This document shows, in pieces, positions 11,201 to 21,439 of a DNA stretch of 64,000 bases (its first letter is position 1; every line of letters begins with the position of its first letter). The notes under the pieces were generated by a model that ran no database searches, was not told the DNA's origin, and saw nothing but the letters and a program-made list of their open reading frames with translations. This DNA comes from Leuctra nigra. Its lineage: Eukaryota; Arthropoda; Insecta; Plecoptera; Leuctridae. The position numbers were made by a program, and so were the translations under genes. The stretch lies in assembly GCA_934045905.1 (NCBI GenBank), contig OW203767.1:29262520-29326519 (forward strand), written 5' to 3'.

Positions 11201-13645
11201 GCGTCCATAATAAAGACAAAGTTTGACTGTTTCGTTTGACATAACCTTAAAAACTGCATGCGGAAGTGATTTCAAGGGCCCTACACCGAACGAACATTTC
11301 CGCATGTCATTTTCGCATTTGGGCGGCGGTTTCAAACTCGAGAATACGATTTCGCATGATTTGACGCCATTGCATGCGGATGTGAACATTTCCACATGCG
11401 GTTTCAACTCGAGAATAAGGCACCCTGTTTAGAAGATGGCAGCCATAACCTATTTAGGGTGCATACCGTATTTGGATCAGGTCGCCCAGATTCCCTATCC
11501 TTTTAACATTGTGACGTAAGTACCTGGGCGTGACCTGGGGTCGAATTTAGTCGAATGAATGGAAATACATGCATCCATGTTGGATCAGAAAGTCTGACCT
11601 CTTGAGGTTGGGCATTATGGGTACAGGTTTGAGCTCGTTTGTTGACGCGGCAAGTTTGATTTAACCCATAAATCCTATGGTGACGTCAACGCCCAACTCG
11701 CCAAATATTGGAATGCACCCTTAATAAATCCTCGCCAGTCTACATAATTATTCATAATACTACTATATTAAAACTCATCTCGTAATTTGTTTTGTTGTTA
11801 ACTCATTCAGTTACATTTTGTTATTGATACGTATGTTTCCTCATACTTATTAGAATGTTTGGGTAGATATTCTGTAACTTTTTAAATTCGAAATCACCGC
11901 CTTCCTAGTGCAAATGTTCTTGTGTACTGATTGTTGATTGTATTGATGACGGACTGATTGTTCATTTAGTTTCTTCCCACAACGCCGATGCTGCCCTCTG
12001 CCGGATTAGTTACCCTATCAGAAGTTCTTGAACCCAACGGTTGTAAACAATTGTAACCAATTAAATAGTTGTATACCTAAATTGTTTAAAAATCTCCTCA
12101 AGGCCATCTCCTCAATTGCAGCTATGATTATATAAGTTTTTAATTAACTTGTATTATAAAACATTTTTATACTTTCATTTAGTAGAAAATTATTATTATC
12201 TTCATAAAATGCAAATTATGTCAGATTTTCGATGCATTTACGTGGTGGTGCCGAGTAGCCGACTGGCACCTCCACCATGGTTTTCTAACGCATGGGAGTC
12301 TGCAGGATTTCTGTCGGGGGGGGGGGGGGGGGCCTCTGGCAAGGTAAGGAAAACAATTCTCCAGGAGTAAGAGGGGCCCCATCCTACCCCGCAGGGCCGT
12401 TTTTGTTTTTGAACACTTTGCATTTTTTAGTTTATTGTTAAACAAAATGAAACTTTACGTAAAACACAACAAAATTTTTATGTTTCCCTGACATCCAAGG
12501 TGGGGGGGGGGGGGGTAAGCCCCCCCACTCCTGGATGATAGCACTGGATGAAAATAAAGAAAATATAGAAATTTGTACAAGTTTTTGGAATATATATATT
12601 TTTGTTATGGAGCGTTTCAGGACTTTCAGTCCTATATATACTGCCTCCTCAACAACTCTACTCCTTGGACGATGCGCCATTATAGGAGGTGAAGTTGGTT
12701 GAGAATTCGTTTTGGGATATATAAAGCAGAAATAAGTACATATTTTATAACTGTTCTTCAGTGAATTACAAGCAACATTAAAAAACCCTCTTGAATGAAA
12801 ATTCATCTTCCAATTACCACTTTTACAGACCCAGTTTAGTTTTATTTCAATGCCAAATCATTCACATTTCATGAACATACTCTCCAGTAAATTGTACTAA
12901 CAACAGAAACAAAATTCGTCGGAGATTTTGGCGGGAACACACTGTTACTGTGTGACGTATTTGAGAACTATGATGGTATTCTTAAGTGCCCAACACATAA
13001 GAGAGAAAATAAATGTACGGTATGAGTTCTATATTATTTAATATGAGCGAAGAGAATGACTTCCAGGGCTGTGATCGTGTTAAATGACAAATTTCTTGTC
13101 ACGGTGACAAGGTTCTAGAAGGCCGTGAATAACATTGAGATGAGAAGCTTGACACTGCGACAAGTAAGTTGTCATTTTACACGATCGCAGCCCTGCAATA
13201 CATCAAAATCGTTACCTACTTAGTAAATATTGCTTTTTTCAAAACTAGCGACAAAAAATAATACCATCTCACCTTAAACTCATTCCGACAACTAATTTAC
13301 ATGAATTATTTTCATGGTGATTATGTCAATGACCTTTGGGGAGAAGGTAATTATAAAGGAATGATTGTACATCACAATTAGGATTATTGCAACATTAAAT
13401 TACTGATAATGATAGAAACATAATGGGAAGCAAATGGATGTCGTCTGCAGTCTTGACTGCTAAGTGCTACTATGAAAAACAATACATTGTGTTTTACACG
13501 TGGCAGCTAATCGATGCAAATTGCGTGCAAGAAGTTACCAGTGGAGTGATAATTACAATAAGTGATGGCTGTGTTTTGTCTGCAGACTTTGACTGTGGAA
13601 GGCGAGGACTTCACTGCGACGCGCGTCTACCGAGTCGTCGAATAA
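5116..13645 (+). CDS. FABP-2: fatty acid-binding protein, three exons
   Basis: Join 5116-5203 + 7061-7341 + 13586-13645 = 429 nt, a 142-residue intracellular lipid carrier; the family norm is ~132. The N-terminus (MVKLREFAGKKYKLDHNASV...NYDEYMKAIG) carries the F-x-GKKYKL strand and the helix-turn-helix lid. The middle has TYELFIDGDNIYTLNN, GDYETPEGRKVTA and TLEGNKLIEVQRGEK. The end has IIREF (Arg114) and TRVYR (Arg136, Tyr138), the carboxylate-binding residues. The extra length comes from the N-terminus and a few loop residues. The introns hold a B element (1.9-kb intron 1), a LINE piece, another B element, a foldback element and MITEs (6.2-kb intron 2). The start codon was chosen as the first ATG in frame with the conserved strand. 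Confidence 0.85.
5228..6128 (+). mobile_element. Rolling-circle (Helitron/Helentron-like) family B, copy B1
   Basis: It starts TTGAGCGAGCGTAGCGAG and ends GCTCATCAACGCGTTACACG...GCGTTTTCCTAG with host T after it. The 5'-terminal TTGAGCGAGCG is complementary to the subterminal GCTCGCTCATCAA. A small AACGC/GCGTT hairpin precedes the CTAG end. The interior is a degenerate array of ~110-130-bp modules around TGAAATTTTGCACACA. It has no coding capacity and lies in FABP-2 intron 1. Confidence 0.75.
6129..7060 (+). other. FABP-2 intron 1 remainder, AT-rich
   Basis: It holds a run of TAGATA/GATAAGATA-like low-complexity sequence (about 6130-6500 and 6660-6760) and a poly-A/T-rich stretch before the acceptor. 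No gene is seen. Confidence 0.5.
7061..7341 (+). CDS. FABP-2 exon 2
   Basis: Acceptor CTGCTTCCAG, donor GTGAGT at 7342. It has a single acceptor with no duplicated copies, unlike FABP-1. Its 3' third and the following intron start match FABP-1 almost base for base, while the 5' two-thirds differ at many codons. Confidence 0.85.
7388..7731 (+). mobile_element. 5'-truncated non-LTR retrotransposon (LINE) tail
   Basis: Reading from about 7410, the frame encodes GFHLSRRAWCNLNRLRTQHG followed by CNYLMHKWGFSDNPSCVCGH, QTTDHIMSSCP and a stop at 7653. This is the C-terminal C-x-C...H...C knuckle of many non-LTR reverse-transcriptase proteins. A ~9-bp target duplication AGCTATACG lies at 7379-7387 and 7732-7740, and the insert ends in an ATAATAAT-like tail. 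The homologous FABP-1 intron position has no insert. Only the last ~80 residues of the protein remain. Confidence 0.75.
7963..8888 (+). mobile_element. Family B rolling-circle element, copy B2
   Basis: Full-length copy from TTGAGCGAGCGTAGCGAGCG to GTTTTCCTAG. A T-rich tract follows the 5' end, and modules with TGAAATTTTGTACACA, AAAACTTCGCATGGTCATTG and TTTTGCGTGTTGGCTGTCAA follow. Two runs of 14 and 19 C lie just upstream (7830-7843, 7863-7881). Confidence 0.75.
9209..10768. mobile_element. Foldback element with ~220-bp inverted arms
   Basis: About 9209-9430 and 10545-10768 are reverse complements; both include AGTACTAGAGTGCCACGCCC, GGAAGTACCT/AGGTACTTCC and the ATTATGTCGACACATCTCTT word. 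The ~1.1-kb loop contains GC palindromes in an AT-rich background (9842 CGCGGGCTTCGCCCCCG, 10130 CCCTGCGGGGC, 10148 GGGGCGCGCCCC). Part of the loop (9620-9870) resembles 59709-59960. No transposase is seen. Confidence 0.6.
10769..13063 (+). other. FABP-2 intron 2, mixed repeat DNA
   Basis: Contains a MITE (11455-11722), two poly-G tracts (12316-12332, 12502-12515) and otherwise unassigned AT-rich sequence. Short ORFs here show no family signature. Confidence 0.4.
11455..11722. mobile_element. MITE with GGGTGCAT inverted ends
   Basis: The left end TTAGGGTGCATACCGTATTT pairs with the right end, which in reverse complement reads TTAAGGGTGCATTCCAATAT. The interior contains a GACGTAAGTACCTGGGCGTG stretch and no ORF. 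Target duplication is unclear. Confidence 0.45.
13064..13195. mobile_element. 132-bp palindromic MITE, copy 1
   Basis: It starts CAGGGCTGTGATCGTGT and ends ACACGATCGCAGCCCTG. The centre contains CTAGAAGGCCGTGAATAACA. A diverged copy of the same length lies in FABP-4 intron 2 (47664-47795). Confidence 0.7.
13586..13645 (+). CDS. FABP-2 exon 3 (terminal)
   Basis: Acceptor TTTTGTCTGCAG; 20 codons ending in TAA. Identical in sequence to FABP-1 exon 3. A GACGCC repeat, five units, follows the stop directly. Confidence 0.85.
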   Translation, partial: TLTVEGEDFTATRVYRVVE

Positions 13646-13792
13646 CCGACGCCGACGCCGACGCCGACGCCGACGTCTGACGTCAGACAGTCTTCAAGAT
13701 GTTGTACATCTTGTTGATAATATTACAACATTCTATTTTCAAAACGTCTCTGCCTTGCAGAAGGTGTAATCAAAATAATAATCAAAATAATG

Positions 13793-13798
13793 AATAAA
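13793..13798 (+). terminator. Polyadenylation signal of FABP-2
   Basis: AATAAA about 150 nt after the stop codon, followed by an A-rich tract. Confidence 0.5.
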
Positions 13799-14248
13799 AA
13801 AAATTAAAAATTAAAAAATAAAAGTGAAGTGTAAGTAAACAGCTATTTTAGATTATAAAAGTGGTCATAAAAATGATATTTTGTGTTTTTTTCAATGTGT
13901 TTATCTTATATTTATTAAATTATAGATAAAACCCCTTAAAACACTCCGTGTAGCAGCTAATCGCCTATCCAGAATAAATGAAATATGCAATTTTGAAAAG
14001 TAAAGGTGTCAGATAGGGGGGCAAGTCATTTTAAATGATGAATCAGTTTCTTAGACACCTTCTCAGAAAGTTTACAAACATACACTAAGCGCCATCTATT
14101 GGCGATTACCAGCAAAGCTCAGTGACATCTGGCGGCGAAACGCTGAACCCGCTAGGTGCGGATTGAAGAACCCAACATGGCTGCTATGCACGCTATTAGT
14201 CATTGACGCTGGCCACTGCTATCTATTTGATTTTTCTTAAATATAATT

Positions 14249-14430
14249 ATGGAAATAGTGTCAAAGCACGGATATGCGTTAGGAACAAAGAGTACCGTTA
14301 GTAATAGATACTTTTCAGTGCCACAATGTAAAATAGAGCGGGAATAAATTCCTTTCATACATTTCCAAATGAACCATTAATGCGGGCAAATTGGGCGAAA
14401 CCAGTGGAAATTTCATACAATCTTGATGGT
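14249..14430 (+). pseudogene. THAP-domain-like gene remnant
   Basis: An ATG at 14249 opens a frame reading ...STVSNRYFSVPQCKIERE and then a stop. The next frames read IPFIHF and, after a shift, MRANWAKPVEIS. The order S-V-P-x-C, F-x-H-F, then R-x-x-W resembles the zinc-binding THAP domain of P-element-type transposases and their relatives. The frame is broken by at least one stop and one shift. The resemblance is short, so the call is tentative. Confidence 0.35.
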
Positions 14431-16868
14431 TCGGTTGATTAAAACTTTTGTAGTTCTATAGGGAAATATAAAACCTTCATAATCTCTTCTTTAGCTTATG
14501 ATTAATTAATTAATTGACCCAAAAATCGAAATGAGAACAGAACTTATGATTGCAAAGCGAATTTGTTACTCGGGTACAAAATCTATGTGAATTTGCCCCA
14601 TTTCCTGTCTAGGTTTCCATCCATACATCATTACGCATTTAAATTACTGCCACTCTATAATAGATTGCATTAAATTTCCCACGTACTTCATGATTTTATA
14701 TAATTAAATGTCCGAGGTATCCATATTAATTCGTAAATAAAATAAAACTCCCCCAAAACTCGCCGAAAAAATCCCGCTGTTTGCGAGTTCACTCCCACAG
14801 AACTACAAATGATAAGGAGCTGAAATTTGTACACGTTATAGGACACATGATAATTTATTGCATGCGATTTGTAGAAATATTTGAGTTATGAGAAAAAAGT
14901 TACATACATTTGAATTGAGCCTTTGATCAACAGTTTATACCTAGCGTTCGAAAAGCACACGTTAGAGATTAAACAATTTGGTAGCTTGTTATAAAGAATC
15001 AGCTCTTTTATGCAAAGAAGTTTCCATTGTTGTCATAATTTGCCATAAAAGGTGTCTCCATTTAGTATAAAGTATCTTATTGATAATTGTGGTTTCAAGA
15101 ATAGAAATTGAGAGGGAAGAAAATAATTGTGTATGTGTTTTCAGCGAAGATTTAGACAATGTAGGTATTTAAACTCCCGTTAATGTCAGTGGACGAAAGT
15201 TAAATACATTCTCACACATAACTCAATAAACCAAGGATAAATTCACATAGATGTATTAAAAGTTATTTCATGTTCATTTATGAATTCATAAGTAAACATA
15301 AAATCACCTACTTCCTACAAAGTAACTGCAAACAAATCCTTCAAACACGTAATTTTGTATGGATTATTCTGTTTTTTCAAAAACAACTTCGGTAATTTTT
15401 TACATTTTTCCCATTCAATAAATATGTTTGAAACTTACATATATTATATGTCAATATGTTTTCTAAAATATGTTTAAGTTTCAAACCCCTATCTTTAATA
15501 GTGTTGATGTAGTGACCTCTCAAACAAGGGGATGTTTTGCGCCACCCGGTATAAGATAGCACACAGCGCGTGAAATCTCCACCTGCTTATCCGCACCCGG
15601 TCGCGTATTTCCGAATTGCACCCGATTTCAGCACCGATGCTATATATGTCTATTAAGCCCCTCCCCCAAGAGGCGTGCGCAGTACACCAGGCCGAGCGAG
15701 AACAGTTCTGCATACGCGGATATGGACGTCGCATGCAGTTTTTTCGGTTTTGATCAATATGCAGCGATTGTAAATTGAAACTAAATATCAGAAGATAAAT
15801 GGAAGTGTGTTGTAAGGACAAGATTCGAAGGTGAAAACTACAGTAAAGAGTGTAATGAATGGCCGAAGTTGTTTGGAATTGCGTAGAAAACGGATTGGTG
15901 TGTGCGGAAATCTTGGCCAAGTCTTATCAAATTTGATTATGAAAAGTTTCGTACTGAAATAATTGTGATTTTTGCTGAAGACTTTTATTTTGTATTTTGT
16001 GGAGATTGTGAAATAAAAATTCATTTTTTTGTCTTTGTTCTTCAGCAATTTTTCAGACATTAAACAACTATTGCTGACTAAATTACTCTTGACTTTCTGC
16101 AGTAAGCCAACGATACATATATCCGAAACACAATTACAACTGTGACATATCAGGTTTTGAAAATGTGTTGGTGTTGGTGATAGTGTGTTTTTTTAAAAAT
16201 CTTCTACCATCAAGCCGTTTTATGTGATGTTTTTTGAGATTTACGAATTTATAGAAGTGAATAATATGTTCCACTTTAAATTAAGTCACAATGATTAGTT
16301 TCAAAAAATTTCGAAATTCCTGTCTATGCATTTCTTTTTTAACAATGTGAGTTTAATTAATATCAAGAATATGATATAACTAATATACTAATTTGATATA
16401 TTAAGTAATTATCTCAACAAAATAGGTATTCCTAAAAATGTGTCAACTGCTTTCGAATTATTTCATGGTGATGTGCTTTTTAAGATTTAGAAACTATTAG
16501 GAATATGATCTAATAAGTGACCTACCTAATAAGTGACGAAACCCAAGGATATCAGACTCTCTCAAAGTCATTAAAAATGAATGTTGTATGTTTGTACATA
16601 AAGAAACTGTTTGGATGATAGTTACTTCATACTTATAGAAAAAATACGCCATATTAAAAGATGTTTTAACAGCACATAATAATGCAATTTTGTTGTATTA
16701 GATGTGTGTTCCAAATTAAACAGAATACAGAGTGAAAAGTAACAGTAACTTTCATTCTTTCTTTCACTTTATTAAAAATAACACACTGCAAAAAAATTAC
16801 AAGTTTACTTATCCATGAATAACAATATAATTATGCATACTATCATCGTCCTACTTTATTAGGAATCA
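14431..16868. other. Unassigned AT-rich intergenic DNA
   Basis: No gene is recognised. A 35-bp segment at 15601-15635 is the reverse complement of 19414-19446 and is described separately as a finding. Short - strand ORFs at 15377-16060 have no family features. Confidence 0.4.
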
Positions 16869-19222
16869 TCTAGTGGAGCGGTCGCTCCACCCAGCCAAGT
16901 CGTACTATACACTCACAGTCACTCAACATACCGTAAATGCCTAATAAACTGAGGAGCAGACCAAACACTTTTACTGTAAGCAACAACATGGCATTTTCGG
17001 CCTACTGGATCTCAAAATTGGTAAATCTCACATTGTTGCGAAATATCTTAATTTCGAGCTATGGCCCACCCCACTACATATACCAAATTTGGGAACAATA
17101 GGTTATGCCATTTGCGCGCTAGAGGACCGAGAAAACAGTGAAATTACACCACTTTCTGATTCTGAAGATGATGATGATTCTGATGATATCACGAAACGTC
17201 GCTATCACCGCCACAGCCTAAACGGCTGAACCGATCGACCTGAAATTTTTACCACATGTGCACTTTTGGCGTCTGAGGTGCCTTTTTATAAAACCAACCG
17301 GAAGCCGCCATTTTGAAACCGGAAGTGACGTCATAACTCAAAAACGTCTGGACCGATTAGAACGAAATTAGCGCCATTCGATTTAGATGGTCATCTATAT
17401 GAAGTATCAATAAAAAAAATATTATTTTCTTATTTTCTAAACCGGAAGTGACGTCATAAATACGCAATATTTAACTTATTTCAACAAATTATACTTAAAA
17501 TACGTACATAATTAACTTACATTGTAACATAGACAATACAATTTATATATTCAAGGTAGCAGTGTTCTCGGCCGCCATTCCTGAAACCGGAAGTGACGTC
17601 ATATATCTAAAACGCCTGTACCGATTGCAACTGAACTAGCTCCTGCGTATTCATTCTGCTATTTATTTGAAAAATCAATTGTGAAAAATGAATAAATAAA
17701 TTAATGGTACCGGAAATGGCGGCAGGAACCACTAAATGAAACCGGAAGTGACGTCATATATTACAAACGGCATGACCGATTTTACGGAAATATAGGGATT
17801 AGGAATTCAGATGGTCGTTCATGAAGGTATCAACTAGATAAAACTAGATTGTTTTCTTATTACCTATACCGGAATTCGGCCGCTATTTCAAAACCGGAAG
17901 TGACGTCATGTATCGAAAACGGCTGGATCGATTATAACGAAACTTAAGCTATTCTTCTTGGATAATCATTTTCATCTTATACCAAACGCAACTTTTCATA
18001 GTAACCAAATCGGTTAAGGCGTATTTTTTTAAAGAAATTAGTCCCTGCTCGGACATGTGCTACAAGCTGTATGAATAAACTAACAAAAGAAGTGATATCC
18101 CAGAAAAAACACTCCGTGTAAAAATACCAGCCAAGTCTCTTTAACTATAAAAAAAAATAGAAGAAATCTAAAAATTCAGCACTGAAAAGGAGTGATATCA
18201 AAAAAGGAGCCAAGTCAACGAATTTTCCAAATTTTAATCGTACCATTGAAATAAAAATATCAACCCCCGAGAAATACTTAAAAAAAGGACTTGGCGCATC
18301 GTTTTTTTAAAGACATTTTTCTAACCTTAAGCTTATGCCACTCACATACTACGTAGTTCAGAAATGCCTAGAAAAATTGGGACAAAACTTTCAAATTAAA
18401 TATTGAACATTCTGTAAAATATTTTAAATTTAAATATAAGTACGCAAAGAAACATAGCATTGTCTTACAAGCAATAAATACAGAACAGTTGTGTTTGTGA
18501 TTGGTAGGTACCTATAGTTTTGTGGGTACATCAACATACCTACTACAGCATTATACTTTGAACCTTCTCGCCGTGTAATTAATTGCTATTAATTAACATT
18601 TTATACCAAAAAAATTCATAAATTACATAACGTATTACTTTAGATAAAAATCTAGTCAGTAATTATTTGAGCAGCATGGCTCAGTGCACTAGTCACTTAT
18701 ACAAATCTCATTGACGGCCTTCTTGTAATGAGCGCTTTTGCTATTTCCCTCAGTCACGATATTGAGAAGTATGATTGATTAATATGACCCTAGAAATAGT
18801 GGCAATAACGAATAGACTAGGCCGCTTCCGTTTATTCGTTATTCGTTTATCCGTTTATTTCCTCTGAATATTGACAAAATACCAAAACTGCCAGTAGGTA
18901 AGAGTACTAGTTATATTAAAACGTAGTATGATTCGTCGATAATGAATGTGATATACTCAGGAAAATATACTTGTAGAGTTCTTCCTATACTTTTAGGATA
19001 GAAAAGTGTCTTTAAAAAAACGATGCGCCAAGTCCTTTTTTTAAGTATTTCTCGGGGGTTGATATTTTTATTTCAATGGTACGATTAAAATTTGGAAAAT
19101 TCGTTGACTTGGCTCCTTTTTTGATATCACTCCTTTTCAGTGCTGAATTTTTAGATTTCGTCTATTTTTTTTTATAGTTAAAGAGACTTGGCTGGTATTT
19201 TTACACGGAGTGTTTTTTCTGG
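16869..19222 (+). mobile_element. Element A copy 1 (A1), 2.35 kb, with terminal hairpin
   Basis: It begins A|TCTAGTGGAGCGGTCGCTCC and ends TTTTTTCTGG|T. The head (16869-18099) is a degenerate array of ~120-155-bp modules, each with CCGGAAGTGACGTCA (17319, 17442, 17587, 17742, 17894) followed by a word like AACGGCTGGACCGATT. The tail (18100-19222) is a hairpin with ~225-bp arms starting CCAGAAAAAACACTCCGTG and a ~670-bp loop. No ORF. The TC start, CTGG end and A/T flanks fit a Helitron-type element, but so long a terminal hairpin is unusual. Confidence 0.7.
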
Positions 19223-19664
19223 TACATATTAATGACTATTATTGATGAATGAATTAAAAAAGTATGTTTTAATAATACCATCGCAATTAATTATCATATT
19301 TAAATTAACAATTTATCATTAATTATGAGGTAATTGTTTCTTGGAAGACAGTACAATAATACTCTAATGTTCTTCGGTCAGAGAGTATATAAGGGGCGTG
19401 ACTAAGTTGCATGGTGCCGAAATCGGGTGCAATTCGGAAATACGCCACCCCGGTCCGCCATTCGCAGGCGATCTCAGCGCTACTAGCGGAGGTGGTAACC
19501 GCGAATTGCCAGTCTATTGCAACCATGACAGAATCTTGGCGCCTTTTCCCGGGTCTGCACTGGTACCAACCTAGCAGAAATAACTTTCCCAATCGCATAG
19601 AAAGATTTCAATTGTCACAATTCAATTTCATTGGATAATTTTCTCAGAAAATCCATGAAAGTTA

Positions 19665-19961
19665 TTGAGCGAACAAAACGAGCGAAATCCTTTGAATGGT
19701 TCAAAATTAAATTTTTGAACAAATATCTTTTGATGACAAATCAATCATTGACAAATCCGCCAATTTGAAATTTTGCTAGGTCTTTAAACCAACATTAATT
19801 TATCAAATTTTACAATGTTTAAAATTTTTAGAATTTGGATTCAAGCCAACTCCTCTAATTGGTTAAAATGTTTGGTCGGAGCAATTTCTTAATGAGACAG
19901 AAAGGTGACATTTAATTCAATATACATTCCGAACACAAGTGGAATTTGAGCGTTTTCCTAG
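19665..19961 (+). mobile_element. Family B element, internally deleted copy B3
   Basis: Starts ATTGAGCGAACAAAACGAGC and ends GAGCGTTTTCCTAG with T after it. Only one or two interior modules remain (297 bp). Confidence 0.55.
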
Positions 19962-20758
19962 TAACATACATAGCTGAATAAATATGAAATAAGGTACCAG
20001 GAAAACGCTCCAAGTTGTTCCTTCGTGAATTTGGCTCTTTCTGATCGTATTACCATGTTTTGTTTTGTAGAAACAAATGGCATTGTACGTACAATTGTGA
20101 GAGAATTGAATGCTGGGCCGGAAGAACCATGTAACCAACACATTTATCGAAATAGGTTTTTTGTGTGGAATAATCATGTACATGTTATAGCTGTATCCAC
20201 TGCAAGCTTAAAATGTTAATTTTTTCATTGTTGGCATTATAAATAAATAGGACATGAATGTTGGCATCCATGGAAGAACCATGAATATGTGCCGACGGGT
20301 GCACTTTGTCCCCAAGTGTTGAATCATTTAAATAAAAGCAAGAAAACAAATCTGGAATTAGCTAAGAAGAAGAATGATCAACGAAAGTATTTGAGACCCT
20401 CGGGGAAAAGTATACAAACTGAGAGGGTACTTCTTCTTATTTCGTGTCCGGAAGCAATCATTAAAATTAACAACTAACAACTAATTACAAAATATTTTGT
20501 TTGTGCCAAAATGTGGCCACGTCTCTCTTGTCAGGAGAGGGTACTGAAATATTACCCTTTCCAAATAATTAACTTTTTGTAATAAATTTTACGTTCAGGT
20601 ACCCATTTATTGAATGAAACCTTTATATACACATCCATGTATCTTACAAACTAAGTAATTGTGATAGTATGCCATTGCAATAGCGTTTTGCTTATTACTC
20701 AAAATAATGGAATGGTTGGTTACATATGGTTCTTTCGGCCCAGCATTCAATTACATAG
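19962..20758. other. Unassigned intergenic DNA with two unrecognised short ORFs
   Basis: Frames at 20025-20219 and 20289-20477 (+) are moderately hydrophilic and uninterrupted for ~60 residues each, but I recognise no domain. They could be eroded transposon coding sequence. No start or splice context convinces me they are genes. Confidence 0.3.
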
Positions 20759-21012
20759 CAAGTTGGCTCCGTCAGTCGCTCTTAAGGTCCTTGGTTCGAA
20801 TCTCCCGCTCATCTTTACTTGACTGAGGCGATCGCATGAATTCCCTCAGTCGATACACACATGTTGGGAAGGTTCACTACTAGCCCACGACCGCTCCTTC
20901 CCACCGTCCATTCTCAACATCTTCTTCAACATCTCAATCATCATCGTCATAATCTTCATCCGAATTGCCCTAGCCGTTGCAGAACAGTGCGACGTTAATA
21001 ACTAAATAATAA
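20759..21012 (+). mobile_element. tRNA-derived SINE-like copy 2
   Basis: A-box-like GTTGGCTCCGTCAGTCG, B box GGTTCGAATC at 20793, then a body with GACTGAGGCGATCG and CCCTCAGTCGA. It ends in a TAAATAATAAT tail, like the AAT tail of the LINE in element A3. It lies 345 bp upstream of the FABP-3 start codon. Confidence 0.6.
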
Positions 21013-21357
21013 TATTTGAGAGAATATTTATTAGAGCAGGCTAACTGGTGAATTGGTACGTAATTAATTAATATATTCTATTAACACTTTGCTCAAGCAA
21101 TATTGCATAATTACAAAACAATTGAAAAGACAAACCACTTGCGAAACCACCCAACTGATTATATTACCAAACCTTGAAGTGAATATTTTCTTCCATGATA
21201 TCTAATACATAGAACCAATACCCCTGCACTTGGTTTACATATCGTGTTTGGCTTCCCCTCCCCCCTCCCCCTCTAGCGCGCTGTGACTGAGTCTACCTTG
21301 CCCTCACTCACTTCACTCCTCGAGCCTTGACAGGTAACATCACACACATCACTGAAG

Positions 21358-21439
21358 ATGGCAGCGCAGTTCGTCGGCAAGAAGTATGTCTTTGACTCCA
21401 GTTCCAGCGTCAACTTCGAGGAGTACATGAAGGCGATTG
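21358..21439 (+). CDS. FABP-3 exon 1
   Basis: ATG after CACTGAAG; donor GTATGG after GCGATTG, phase 1. A pyrimidine-rich stretch (21255-21275) and CTCACTCACTTCACTCC lie upstream. No TATA box is evident. Confidence 0.88.

Noticed and set aside
15495..16060. 141- and 90-residue minus-strand ORFs as genes
   Set aside because: Low-complexity AT-rich translations without recognisable motifs, initiator context or paralogues in the window.
18661..18780. tRNA-like word CATGGCTCAGTGCACTAGTC in the A1 loop as a SINE
   Set aside because: Only the A-box-like half is present; no B box at the right distance.
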